A DNA stretch of 64,000 bases, taken from positions 5,915,098 through 5,979,097 of the forward strand of contig NC_089276.1 of assembly GCF_963678975.1 (NCBI RefSeq). Reading direction: 5' to 3'. Below the pieces are notes generated by a model that worked only from the letters and a program-made list of their open reading frames with translations, ran no database searches and was not told where the DNA came from. The DNA is from Dysidea avara. Its lineage: Eukaryota; Porifera; Demospongiae; Dictyoceratida; Dysideidae. A program made the translations under genes and the position numbers. Position 1 is the stretch's first letter, and the number at the start of each line of letters is the position of its first letter. Shown piece after piece: positions 10,781 through 20,662 of the stretch.

Positions 10781-13700
10781 TTATATTAAATGAGGTTGGT
10801 TATTTTTCTTATAGTAACGACTTGTAAGATGATCTGTAACCCAAGAAAGTATCTCCGAGACTGGCTTCATATGTACAACACAGACAGGTTTGTCAAATGA
10901 AGGATGTTTCCGTCCCTGTATAACTTCAAATACTTTGTGCTCCTGTAACTCTTTGATTATTCCTTCTTGTGCTCAGGCACACCATGAGCCCCACTCAACG
11001 AACTAACTTTATTACTCTCATCAAACCTTGACAGTATTTCATTCATCACACCCAGTGCTTTGCTACGTCTGACAATACTTTCAGCGCTTTTGTTTGAGCC
11101 CAGCCCTTGTATGGTTCCCTTTAAAACTTTATTCAGGTGCTCCAGGTGTTGATCAGAAGGTATATTCCTTCCTTTTACACCAGCAGTGTTGATAAATCTG
11201 TACCATATCAACTGCTGGGCCATTCTAGGTGGCAAATCAAAGTAATACTGACAAAGTAAGTTCAGGCTTTCATTTGCATAGTTACGACGTCCAGCATTGA
11301 TGAAAAGTGGCAGGAGGTAAAGGTAGTATAAGAGCACTCTACTGCCATCACCCTCCTTTATTGCATCTCTGAATAGCATGTACATACAGCCTATGCTCAT
11401 CAGGTAGTTTGTGTAATCATGTACACGATCGCCACTTGAAGAAACTGCTGAGTTAAAGAAATGGTTGATGTATTTCTCCACAACACTTTTGCTCAACTGC
11501 TCCAACAAAGATTTTCGTTCAGTATCAATTTGTGTCCATGTATTTTCTGAGCAAGGAATGATGTCTTCGGATGGTTGACTATCCAGTGTTGCCATTCCAA
11601 ATGTTTTCAATGCAGCACTCAATATGTGTCCTGTAATTGTTATGTTCAGAAAATCATTACAGGCATTGAAGCAGTGTTTTGGCAATTTCCCAACATTCTG
11701 CTGGTTGATTAGGTTTCGCATTTGATAAAGAGTGCAGTGCTCTCCAGCAGAATCAGTATCATAAAAATATTTCCAAATAACCTAAGAAAACAAAAAAGGT
11801 AAAAAATAATAATTATACATGACCAATAACCTCAACCAGGATGACTTCCGTGTGCCAGTCCTCTTTTACAGGAATGAGTCCATCAAATCTCTTGGATGAA
11901 GTCACAGAGTTGGACTTTGCCTCTTGGGCACCTCTCACATGAGCAGCCGTCAATTGGTCACCACCAAACAACAGCGAGTGGAGCCTAGAAACTGGCTGTG
12001 AAACACTCTTTCCATTCCCAACATCCACTTCACGTTCATGTTCCACCACTGGCACAAACTGGTGAACATGGGACAATATCTTGATCATCTCATCCCCTTT
12101 GTTTTCATTGAAAAGCAGTACACCTAATGGGGTCTACAACAAAACCTTCTAATTTGTTTAACAAAAAAAGTGCACAATATGCTTACCACTTCAGACTTTT
12201 TACTCATGTCTTCATAGTATGGATGGTCAATGTGCCAGGAAACAACATCAGAAAAGGCGAAATGAAAATAAGGCATGTGTGACACTATGATCCGAGACAC
12301 CAGAACAGCAAGATGATTAGTCAGCTGGTCATCACATTCTTTGGTTGGCAAGAGAAACTTCGCCATTTTGTCTGCACTATTCAAACAAGTGTCAGCCTTT
12401 TCACTAGAATAGTCACTAAAGTCAGTTCGATCACGCACAGCCATATAATGAAAATAGTGGACAGACTGATCTTTAGGGCTATCACTGCGACTGTACCGAG
12501 CCTTAACTGAGAAGTCAATGTTATCTCCCACCAACTTGTAAGTCGTAATAACAGGAGATTCAAAACTGGTTGGTATAATATTTTCAGCTGGCGTTGTTGA
12601 GACAGAACCGCTGGAATCTGTAAATGTTGAGGTGATTCAGCTGGCAGTTGATGAGACGGAACTGCTGGAATCTGTAAACGTTGAGGTGATTCAAATGGTA
12701 GTTGATGAGACGGAACCGCTGGAATCTGTAAACGTTGAGGTGATTCAGCTGGCAGTTGATGAGACAGAATCACTGGAATCTGTAAATGTTGAGGTGATTC
12801 AGCTACAGGGCAGGCAATTGCAGTTACCCAATCTTCAAGATTACTTTGTCTGTTCGATGGTGTTAATGGAGAAAAACATGGGGCAACAAGGCTGGGAGAT
12901 TCTGAGCATGATGAGCTTTCAGTCGACCACTCAGAACTTTCTGAATCTGGGTATTCAGACTCTTCTTCATTTTCAGAATCAGTCAATCACCTTCTGACAT
13001 CAATGGTGAAACTGGTGGAGAGCTAAAGGATGACTCTGAATGAGTTAACGATTCATTAAAATTATCTGAGTCGGGATATTCCATCTCAACACATGGAACA
13101 TGGGATAGCCCATCCTGTACTTGGTTATCAATCTATAGTAAACTATTAATGTTAGAACTTCAGCAAACACCACCATTAATACCTGTCCAGGAACATCAGG
13201 AACATTCAACTCACCAAGAAGTAAGTCTCTCCACTGAATAACCTTGCTATCAAACTTTAGTCCCACTTTTGAAATGATAGAATTTAGGGTTTGGTGAGAT
13301 ATGCAGACATTGATCTTCTGCAAGCGCTGAAACACCTAATACATGTACAAAAATATACAAGAAGGTATGATCTTATTTAATGACATACCTGTTTGCTTGA
13401 ACGACCAGCATAAAGAATTAAAGCAACAATCTTTTGCACCAAGGACATCTTGTTATAGTGGTACTTTAAAAGCATGGCTATACACATCCCAATGGTAGAT
13501 TCTTGGTTAGAACGATTTTTTTTGGTTTGTGTGCAAGCATTCAAAAAATAAAGCAAGGTGGGTGCATGGGTTCGGACTTCTGTAAGCAAACTGTCCCAGC
13601 AAAAATCTTTCAATATTTCAGGAGTTTCTTGTTTAAGAACAGAATTGGTTTTTTCAGCACACATCTTGTGCATCTCAGAACGAATGTTTCTAGACAAGAT

Positions 13701-14296
13701 AGTCATAATGCAACATCGTATAGTGTGATCATTCAAGCATTCCCGGGCTATTGTCAGTTTACTTGGCCTAGCAACGGCCTTGCCCATGGCTTTCCTGGAG
13801 GGTGTTAAGATATGATTCCGAAACTTATTACGACGATACCTTATTTGAACCTGAAACATCAAATAAAGAGGGCTTACAATTAGATAATATCAGCTTATTT
13901 TCTAACCTTGACTACTGGTGACTGCCCTTCTTGCCAATCTGATAATCTGGGTCGTTTAGGTGTAGGTGGAGCATCACAGGTACCAGGAACGGTAGCAAGG
14001 GGAGCATTATGTGGAACATACGCATCTGCTGCTTTAGCAATGCCAGTTGTAAGAGCCTGCCACAACTTGGATGCTCTTTCAAACGTGTTGAAACACTTTC
14101 GGCACATTTTCCCGACGTTTACAGCCATCGATTGGGCAGTTACTGAAGCTGAGCGGGTGTTTAGCTCTTCCCTCATTAGCAAACTCCAAACAGGTAAAAT
14201 GTGCCGTGATGATCGTGTCCGAATCAACCGGTTTCCTTTTTGATTCGTTATATTGCTGCCACATCCTAAACAGAAAATGATTGTATTAGAAGCCAT
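10781..14296 (-). pseudogene. DUF6589-like DDE transposase, seven exons, one frameshift
   Basis: Exons on the minus strand: 14296-13907, 13850-13389, 13335-13183, 13132-12991, 12617-12187, 12133-11831, and 11781 to the stop. All introns are GT-AG and short. The first three joins and the last two are phase 0, and the 12991/12618 join (phase 1) restores one long frame. The N-terminus has a two-CxxC zinc module (CLGC, CRKC). The catalytic region has three acidic landmarks typical of DUF6589 proteins: DNIDF near residue 414, GGDQLT near 585, and DQHLEHLNK near 841, which I infer to be a DDE triad. The last exon hits a stop at 10957, but the next frame continues as an obvious C-terminus to 10781, so one base is missing near 10955. 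The full product would be about 960 residues, within the usual range for the family. Start ATG 14296 is chosen because the upstream in-frame ATG lacks context. The gene converges on the helicase with about 300 bp between stops. Confidence 0.82.
12618..12990 (-). other. Putative intron holding an in-frame acidic ORF and 54-bp tandem repeats
   Basis: Between exons 4 and 5 of the transposase lies a 373-bp segment with GT-AG ends. It also holds an open frame (12986 downwards) encoding an acidic, Ser-rich stretch and then four 18-residue repeats (AESPQRLQIPAVPSHQLP type), i.e. a 54-bp minisatellite at about 12600-12810. Every repeat unit carries a 'tttacag/attcc' sequence that looks like a 3' splice site, and only the last one gives an open reading into the catalytic domain. 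It could be a true retained coding region with compensating frameshifts, or an intron with tandem acceptors. Confidence 0.55.
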
Positions 14297-14491
14297 AATT
14301 GATACATTATTGATAACGCGAAACACATAGAATACGATACAAGACATGATGTAATAAGGTAGGCGGGGGTAACTTCGTGAATTTCGACTTTGATCGGCTG
14401 AAACTCTTTAATGGCTTGATCAAACGATTTGATATTTTCTGTGTATATACGCTAGGATATGGTGATTACTTTGAGTCCAAGTATGACACTC

Positions 14492-14829
14492 AGGGGCGGA
14501 TCCAGGATGGGGCATTTGGGGCAAATGCCCCCCCCCCCCTTCAAGAAATTGCATACAAGATCGAGATACTCTAATAGAGCAGTCAATTACTCTAATAAAG
14601 CAGTCACAATGTTCATGAGGTAGTGTAGCTTACCTACGAAGCTATAAATAGGATTTTATTTTACATAACAGACGTGATATAGTTGGTAAGGATAACTATA
14701 GCTATTATTGTCGTGACCTTTTTTTTTTTTTTTCTTTTTGGTCTTCGACTGGTTTTTAGCAAGTTTTTTTGGTCTTCAACTGTTTTTCAGTAAGGTGCCC
14801 CCCCTCTTTCCAAACTCTGGATCCGCCCC
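14492..14829. mobile_element. hAT MITE (caggggcggatcc type)
   Basis: Ends read caggggcggatccag at the left and ctggatccgcccctg at the right. The 8-bp word tgacactc flanks both sides (14484-14491, 14830-14837). It contains C and T homopolymers and a 'gatcgagatactctaataga' segment also present in the sibling element at 36952-37331. It sits between the transposase start and the right end of the big transposon, so it inserted later. Confidence 0.8.
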
Positions 14830-15329
14830 TGACACTCTAGCTTCTGTAGTTTTTATGAAATCGTCGTTCAATTGATGATGTGTAACAAAATTTTTGCTAA
14901 AAAAAACTTTCCGGGTACTACAAAACTTGCTCTTAACCACTTAGAGGACCATGTACATTGTTCTATTCGACTCTTTTAACTTGGAGAAGTAGGTAAAGTG
15001 TCTAGTGTAACTCTTTTCTGGCAATAATCCATGTTTCAGCCATGGCTATAGGCAGTGAAACAGGAGAATTCGTAAATTCACGAAGTTACCCCCATTGCGT
15101 GTTTTTTGACACTATCGGCTATTTCCTGCCATATCTCTCTAACCGATTACTCAAATCTATTGTAACTTGGCAAACTTAGACTACATAAACACATGTTGAT
15201 TGTAGCCAAGTTTCGTATTTATTGGTTTTGTATATCTAAAGTTATAAACAAAAACGCAAACTTTTCACGAAGTTACCCCCATTTACCTTACCGTAAATCA
15301 GGTGCACGAGTGCCCGATGCTACGCAGAC

Positions 15330-17815
15330 CCGAGGGGTCCGACACTCTTGAAATCTCGTACGCTTCGTCAGAAATCACATTTGAAATCATGAAATCACAC
15401 ACTCAAAAGAAATCAGAAATCACACTTTTTGAAAACGAAAATCGTAAAACTCCGTATATTTCCGTAAATCACGGACGCATTGAATTACGCGATATTATTA
15501 ATTGGAACATAACAGAAGTGATTTAAGGCCCGAATCACTTGATCTGGCACTGGTTCGGCTGCCAATCTCTAGAATTTTACAGCCCAAGCTGAGTCCACTA
15601 ATGGTCAAAAGCTTCCATCACTGGAGCCATAGATTTTAGAGGCGCGTAAGCGCCTTTAAAATCTATGCTGGAGCCACACGAGTGATCTGAGAATCCATCT
15701 CGGAATCTTATTCAGTTTTAACTAGCAATTTAGGCTCTACTCGCAGCCACAAGTGACGGTACATCATAGTGACTGCATGGGTTAATGATGAAATGGGTAA
15801 ACCATGTAGAAGGGCTGCAAACTATAAGCACACTTTTGCAAAGAAAGTAGTTCCCAGCATTAGCTTCAGGACAAATAATTATGCAGCTTGTCTAGAAAAT
15901 ATGTATGTCAGTACTGGTTAGTAACTAGCTACTAGGTGTAACTTTTCAAAGATTAGCTCACATAATATGATTCTGCTTGTTCAGCTGACCCACTAAACAT
16001 CTTTACATAACTCACAAGCAAACATTTCATATAAAACAATCCTGGCATACACAATGAAGACCATGGATGTATCCAGATCAGTTGACTGTGTACTTAGGTG
16101 TTTCCTGCCACTGTGGTTGTTAGTCAATATGAAATGAGATCAGGGTTGTTAACAGAGAGCCATTCCAGTTTTCAATACCATTGTGAAGGAAGGGATGTGC
16201 ACGTTACTGATGTTAGCAGAGATATTGTTTATGTCAACGTTCAGGTGTGATTTAATCTATTGTGTATTATAAAACTGGTAGGTAATACATACAAGTAGCT
16301 ATCTTTCTGCATATAGCTAAGTCAGCTTCATGCAGATTAAATACATCACATATTGATCAGATAAGGTTTATAAGTTCTGCTAAATTTTGCAGGTATGTTC
16401 ATTGCTGGCAATGCATCATACTGGTTTGCATTATATTATCTGAAGAACTGATAATGCAGGATGCATTGGAGCTAACAGTGTATAGCACACAAATTTTACG
16501 GAGAACAATTACCTAATCAGTGACTTTATGGAAATACAATGCCAAAATGGTCCTCAGACACTATGCTCTTTGCTCAGAGGACATTATAGATTTTGTTTAG
16601 GTTTTATAATGTATAGTTAAGTAGGTGTAGCTTGTAAGTAGTTTAGTTTATTGTAATTAGTGTGGTAGTTTGTAATTTGCTAGTCTTTGTATTCTTTTGT
16701 GCTTAACTTTTCTGTGTACTTGTTTGTTATCTATTTTTGTAAATAATTTTACACCTTTTTCATTACCTAATCATTACTGATTGAGTCCAAGTCTATCTCC
16801 TACCAAAGATACTGTTTTAAATTCATCATAACTCAGTGATAAAAGTGTAACTGAAATCATGTGGACCCACTGATGACACGCAACCATGTAATAGTAACCA
16901 ATTCCAATAAACTTAATTAATCACATGTATCACCATCAGCTACTTTAATTATTATTATTGCTGGGCATGCCGATGTGCCAAGGGGACGTGAGTAATGCTC
17001 CAAGGAAAAAATACACAAGATAACAACAGTACTGCTTTATTATATCTACCGGTAAAGACGATACTCGACAATGCCTAACATTGCCTATACCATTTTTACT
17101 TTACAGCACAAGTATGTAGTAGCTTTTTGATAATGCATGCTTTCTGACTCAATCACTGAAGTTGGCAAATTATTCCAGTCGATGACAGCTCTTGGAAAGA
17201 AGGAATGCCGGTTCATGTAGCTAAGTACCTGGATGAAGTGGTAAGGGTAGTGGTGTCTAGTTGAACATTGTGTGGCTAAGAGGATAATGGTATTGATAGG
17301 CTGCAGATAAGTCGTGGATTGCCTCGTAAAAATGCCGGCGGTTAGCTATAACTAGGCCAGTGCGGCATTCCTTGATCCACGCCTATTATTGTTTTACCCT
17401 TGTTAGAATATAACTTATGCACGAAGTTCTGGGACGGCTTCTATTCATTTTTAGATAGCCTCTTTACACTGTTAGCTTGCCTGTTAATCATCAGCACTAC
17501 CGTACGACCAAAACCACAAACCATCACCGCTACTGGTGCCTGGAATCATCTCAGCCAGACGGCTTTGGCCCCAGCATCTTTGCTTACGAACTAGACTCTA
17601 GTGAAGATATAACTTTTACCATCCAGTTTACTGATGACGAAGCTTCTGGACCTGTTCTAGCTCCATGAGAGTCAACAATGGTGAAATCACGGAAATCACG
17701 AAATCAAAATTGAAATCACGAAATCACAATTGAAATCATGAAATCATTGATTTCAGAGAAATCACTGTGATTTCGAAATCTCGTACGCCCTTCGAGAAAG
17801 TGGCGGACCCCCGCG
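15330..17815. mobile_element. Nested hAT-like element, about 2.5 kb, inside the right TIR
   Basis: The right terminal repeat of the large transposon is split here. Left flank ...acgcagac and right flank ...gcgcagac repeat about 7-8 bp of target. Ends carry ggggtccgacact (left) and its counterpart agtggcggacccc (right). Subterminal zones are full of 'gaaatca' words (15370-15430; 17685-17780). Internal sequence 15530-17680 shows no transposase. Unrecognised open frames occur at 15302-15526 and 17477-17668. The latter ends in an acidic, well-formed stretch that could be a captured exon, but I cannot name it. Confidence 0.65.
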
Positions 17816-17869
17816 CAGACCAGACCTTTTATTTTTTAAAGGTCTGGCTACGCCAGACTACACAACACT

Positions 17870-18238
17870 AGAGACACTACTACTTAGAAGAACTCCTCAG
17901 AATAAATATTGACATAACCATGCCTCCTCTATGTACCACAAGGATCTCTAATACAGTAGCCAAGTTAAGTAAGCAAACTGTATATCTGTCTGTTCACAGT
18001 AACCCCAATGCACCCAGGAACAGACGTGCAGATCTGCACGCCTATCTACTGACAAGGTTACTCCCATACCTCATATCCTATTTTGAGTTCCTTCCTCACC
18101 TAGAAGCACGAGTACGCCTTGTAGAAAACGCCTCAGGGAGAGTAAACTACAAAGATCACGTGACTGGCCGGACTTCTAGCTATACGCTTAAAATTTGTGT
18201 CCGACTGGTCGGATCTGTAGTAACTTCGTTATGTAAAT
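17870..18238 (+). repeat. Dispersed repeat, copy 2, right part
   Basis: Continuation of the repeat interrupted by the 9.2-kb transposon, and the reverse complement of about 475-905. It happens to contain a 106-codon open frame (17920-18240) that is not preserved in the other copy. Confidence 0.75.
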
Positions 18239-18267
18239 GAACACACCTTCTTCTGTGCTGAACACTA

Positions 18268-18322
18268 GTCTCGTGCCCAGCCGTGCTCACTCTATTAGCG
18301 CGAGCCCGGCTGGGCACGAGAC
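18268..18322. repeat. GC-rich mini-hairpin 1
   Basis: The arm gtctcgtgcccagccg is matched exactly by its complement at 18307-18322 around a 23-nt loop. It is GC-rich in an AT-rich neighbourhood and lies between the dispersed repeat and the LINE. Confidence 0.75.
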
Positions 18323-18352
18323 TTTAACACCGGTGCCCATCTTCATTTTTAA

Positions 18353-18397
18353 AAACCAGGCGCACGCCCACAGCCGGCCTTCGCGTGCGCCTGGTTT
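18353..18397. repeat. GC-rich mini-hairpin 2
   Basis: The arm aaaccaggcgcacgc and its complement close a 45-bp hairpin with a short GC-rich loop. The same start (aaaccaggcgc) recurs at about 27506 without the partner arm. Confidence 0.7.
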
Positions 18398-18464
18398 ACT
18401 GAAATTGTTTCCGTAAAAGTGTGTGTGTGTACCTATCTACATATCTACAAGAGTTAATAATATT

Positions 18465-20120
18465 GATGCAATACGTGATTGTGAAATAAGACAGGCCTGG
18501 TTTGCTGACGATGCTACTGCTGCTGGCTCTTTGACTGGGTTGCGCAAGTGGTGGTCTGCCCTTGTGTCTTTGGGTCCTGCATTTGGCTACAATGTAAAAC
18601 CATCTAAATCATGGCTGATTGTGAAAGCAGAACATCTAGATTTAGCTAAGAATCTTTTTGATGGATGTGGTGTGGGTATCACAGTGGAGGGTAAGCGTCA
18701 CCTTGGTGCTGCTATAGGATCTCCTACCTTTGTCCAGCATTATGTGAATGAGAAGGTTGAGTATTGGGTGTCTTGTGTGCGGAAGTTAAGTGTGATTGCA
18801 AAGGCTCAGCCTCATGCTGCTTATTGTGCTTTCACGCATGGTCTTATTAGTAAGTGGACATATTTTTTACGAACGCTACCCAAAATTTCCGACTATCTTC
18901 AACCTCTTGAAACAACTATTTTTACAGAATTTATTCCTGCTGTTACTGGAAAATTTGTCAGTGATTTAGAGCGAGAGTTGTTTTCTCTTCCAGCACGAAT
19001 GGGAGGCCTGGGTCTGTGTAACCCTTCTGCTAATGCTAACTTTGAATTTGATTTTTCCATTCAAGTTACCTCATCTTTAACCAAGGAGATCATTGAACAA
19101 CAGACTTGCTTTAGGATGTCAGTGGTTAGTGCCCAGCGTCAAGCTAAGGCTGATGTTATAGCTTTGAGACATCAGCAGCTGGTTTGTAAGCAATTGGAAC
19201 TCACACCACAGTTGCTAGCTAGTTTACGTCGTATTATTTCTTTACCTAGTGAGAAAGGTGCCTCATCATGGTTATCAGTGCTTCCTATTGAAGAACATGG
19301 TTTTGCACTCCATAAAGGTGCATTTAGGGATGCACTGTGTCTACGATATGGTTGGTTGCCCAATAGTCTACCTGCTAAGTGTGTCTGGTCATGGCTTTAC
19401 GGTTGATCATGCAATGAATTGTGCTACAGGTGGTTTCCCTACTCTACGTCATAATGAACTTAGGGACTTCACCGCTGCTGCTCTGTCTGAAGTATGTCAT
19501 AATGTGGCCATTGAACCAGTGCTGCAACCCCTGTCTGGTGAGTCCTTTCGCTATGCCACAGCTAATGTGGAGGATGAGGCACATTTAGATGTAAGTGCAC
19601 ATGGTTTTTGGGGAAGTCGTCATCAGAAGGCTTTCTTTGATGTTAGAATTTTCAATCCAACTGCTCCCAGTTATCGAAACACAGCGGTTTCTTCCTTGTA
19701 CAGAAGGTTTGAAAGAGATAAACAAAGGATGTATGAACAGAGAATAAGAGATGTTGAAATGGGCTCATTCACTCCATTGGTTTTCTCCACTTTTGGAGGA
19801 ATGGGTAGTGCAGCTACAGTTGCTTATAAGCGTCTAGCTTCTATGCTATCTACTCAACGGGGCCAATCTTACAGCAGCGTTGTATCATGGATTAGATGTT
19901 CCACCAGCTTCTCTTTGCTCAGGTCAGCAGTGACCTGCTTGTGTGGAGCAAGGTCACACCATGGCAGCCCTGTGACTATTGGAACACTTGACCTTGCTAT
20001 TTCGGAAGGCCAAGTGTTACCATCTCATTGATTTTTTGAGTTTACAGTCTTTTTGTCCAGCACTTTTACCATCTGGTGCTGGTGGTGGTGGCAAAGGGTG
20101 CAGGCACCCCGGGAAAAAAA
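18465..20120 (+). pseudogene. 5'-truncated non-LTR retrotransposon (RT plus restriction-like endonuclease)
   Basis: The insert is bounded by a 15-bp direct repeat agagttaataatatt (18450-18464 and 20121-20135) and ends in a run of A, the signature of target-primed insertion. The frame enters inside the reverse transcriptase just before the catalytic FADD (QAWFADDATAAGSL) and continues through thumb and linker sequence. At about 19380-19395 a 2-nt loss shifts the frame. The second frame carries a C-x-C...H...C knuckle (GHGFTVDHAMNC) and a domain with LDV and FFDVRIFNP that I read as a PD-(D/E)xK-type nuclease, as in R2/Hero/NeSL-like clades. Both the 5' truncation and the frameshift make it dead on arrival or decayed. 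The exact clade needs a phylogeny. Confidence 0.82.
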
Positions 20121-20155
20121 AGAGTTAATAATATTATTAACTCTTGATATCTACC

Positions 20156-20219
20156 TACAGTCTATTTCAGGTTGGTTGTCCACGCAAGCCAAATGCAAAA
20201 ATATCACGTGAATAGAAAC
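20156..20219. mobile_element. Half copy of the 28086-28283 MITE
   Basis: The block cagtctatttcaggttggtt... through the caaaaatatcacgtgaatag segment equals the reverse complement of the right end of the complete MITE at 28086-28283. The other half is missing. Confidence 0.7.
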
Positions 20220-20662
20220 ATAGATAATATATACCTTAGATAATATATACCTTACCCAGGATTGGAAACCGGAGTAAATTCAATACAAAATGCGCGAGCC
20301 GTCAGCATTGCAATAATCAACACCTTACCTTTGATCGGTATGGGTTCATCTGGCACAAGAAGAACGAAGAGAAAGGGTAGATAAGCCTTCTAGAAGCGGA
20401 GATGAAAAGGATTTCTTATTATGGTAAGAGTTATACTGTTGTTTTACTGGTGTATGATCGTCTAAATTTCGAAAGCGAATCTCGTAGAACGCGTTTTATG
20501 CAAAAATGATTATTAGATTGCACCCTCGTGGTTCGGGGTTCTGAGAGCATGATAGAAGCGTTCTTTTTCCATGTAAATGGTACTGATTGAAAGCTAAGAC
20601 GTTAGCATATCCATTCATGTAAGCCAAAATCTTTAGTTCTGCCGTTCTGTGATGAAATGACA
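20220..20662 (+). promoter_or_regulatory. Promoter-like segment shared with 28284-28360
   Basis: The words 'tatataccttaccc(a/g)ggattggaaac' and '...cagcattgcaa' occur here and at 28284-28360 in the same orientation, directly after the same MITE end. A short ATG-initiated frame (about 20339) rich in Lys/Arg follows, and a possible donor (gtaagag) at about 20424. This could be a duplicated 5' end of a small gene family. No product is recognised. Confidence 0.3.

Larger units (their letters stand above)
8652..17860. mobile_element. Large DNA transposon with RecQ helicase and DUF6589-like transposase
   Basis: Termini are tagtctggc at the left (8652) and its complement gccagacta at the right (to 17860), flanked by an exact 9-bp duplication cacaacact (8643-8651, 17861-17869). 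After removing insertions the inverted repeats run about 70 bp: 8700-8762 pairs with 17816-17857 followed by 15301-15329. The flanks are two halves of one dispersed repeat whose intact copy sits at 470-988, so the empty site is known. Inside are a helicase (+) and a transposase (-), convergent. Later insertions are a 40-bp hairpin (8660-8699), a hAT MITE (14492-14829) and a 2.5-kb nested element (15330-17815), leaving an original length of about 6.3 kb. The gene content resembles the helicase-carrying 'AcademH' type as I recall it, but a 9-bp duplication is longer than I remember for Academ, so family placement is open. Confidence 0.85.

Noticed and set aside
12632..12997. 121-codon plus-strand frame
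   Set aside because: Antisense shadow of the repeated part of the transposase gene.
8652..17860. Firm assignment to Academ/AcademH
   Set aside because: Gene content fits as I remember it, but the 9-bp duplication does not, and I cannot run the comparison.
17920..18240. 106-codon frame in the dispersed repeat
   Set aside because: Not preserved in the other copy at 470-988. No domain recognised.
18450..20135. Host reverse-transcriptase-like gene
   Set aside because: The 15-bp duplication and poly(A) show it is a LINE insertion.
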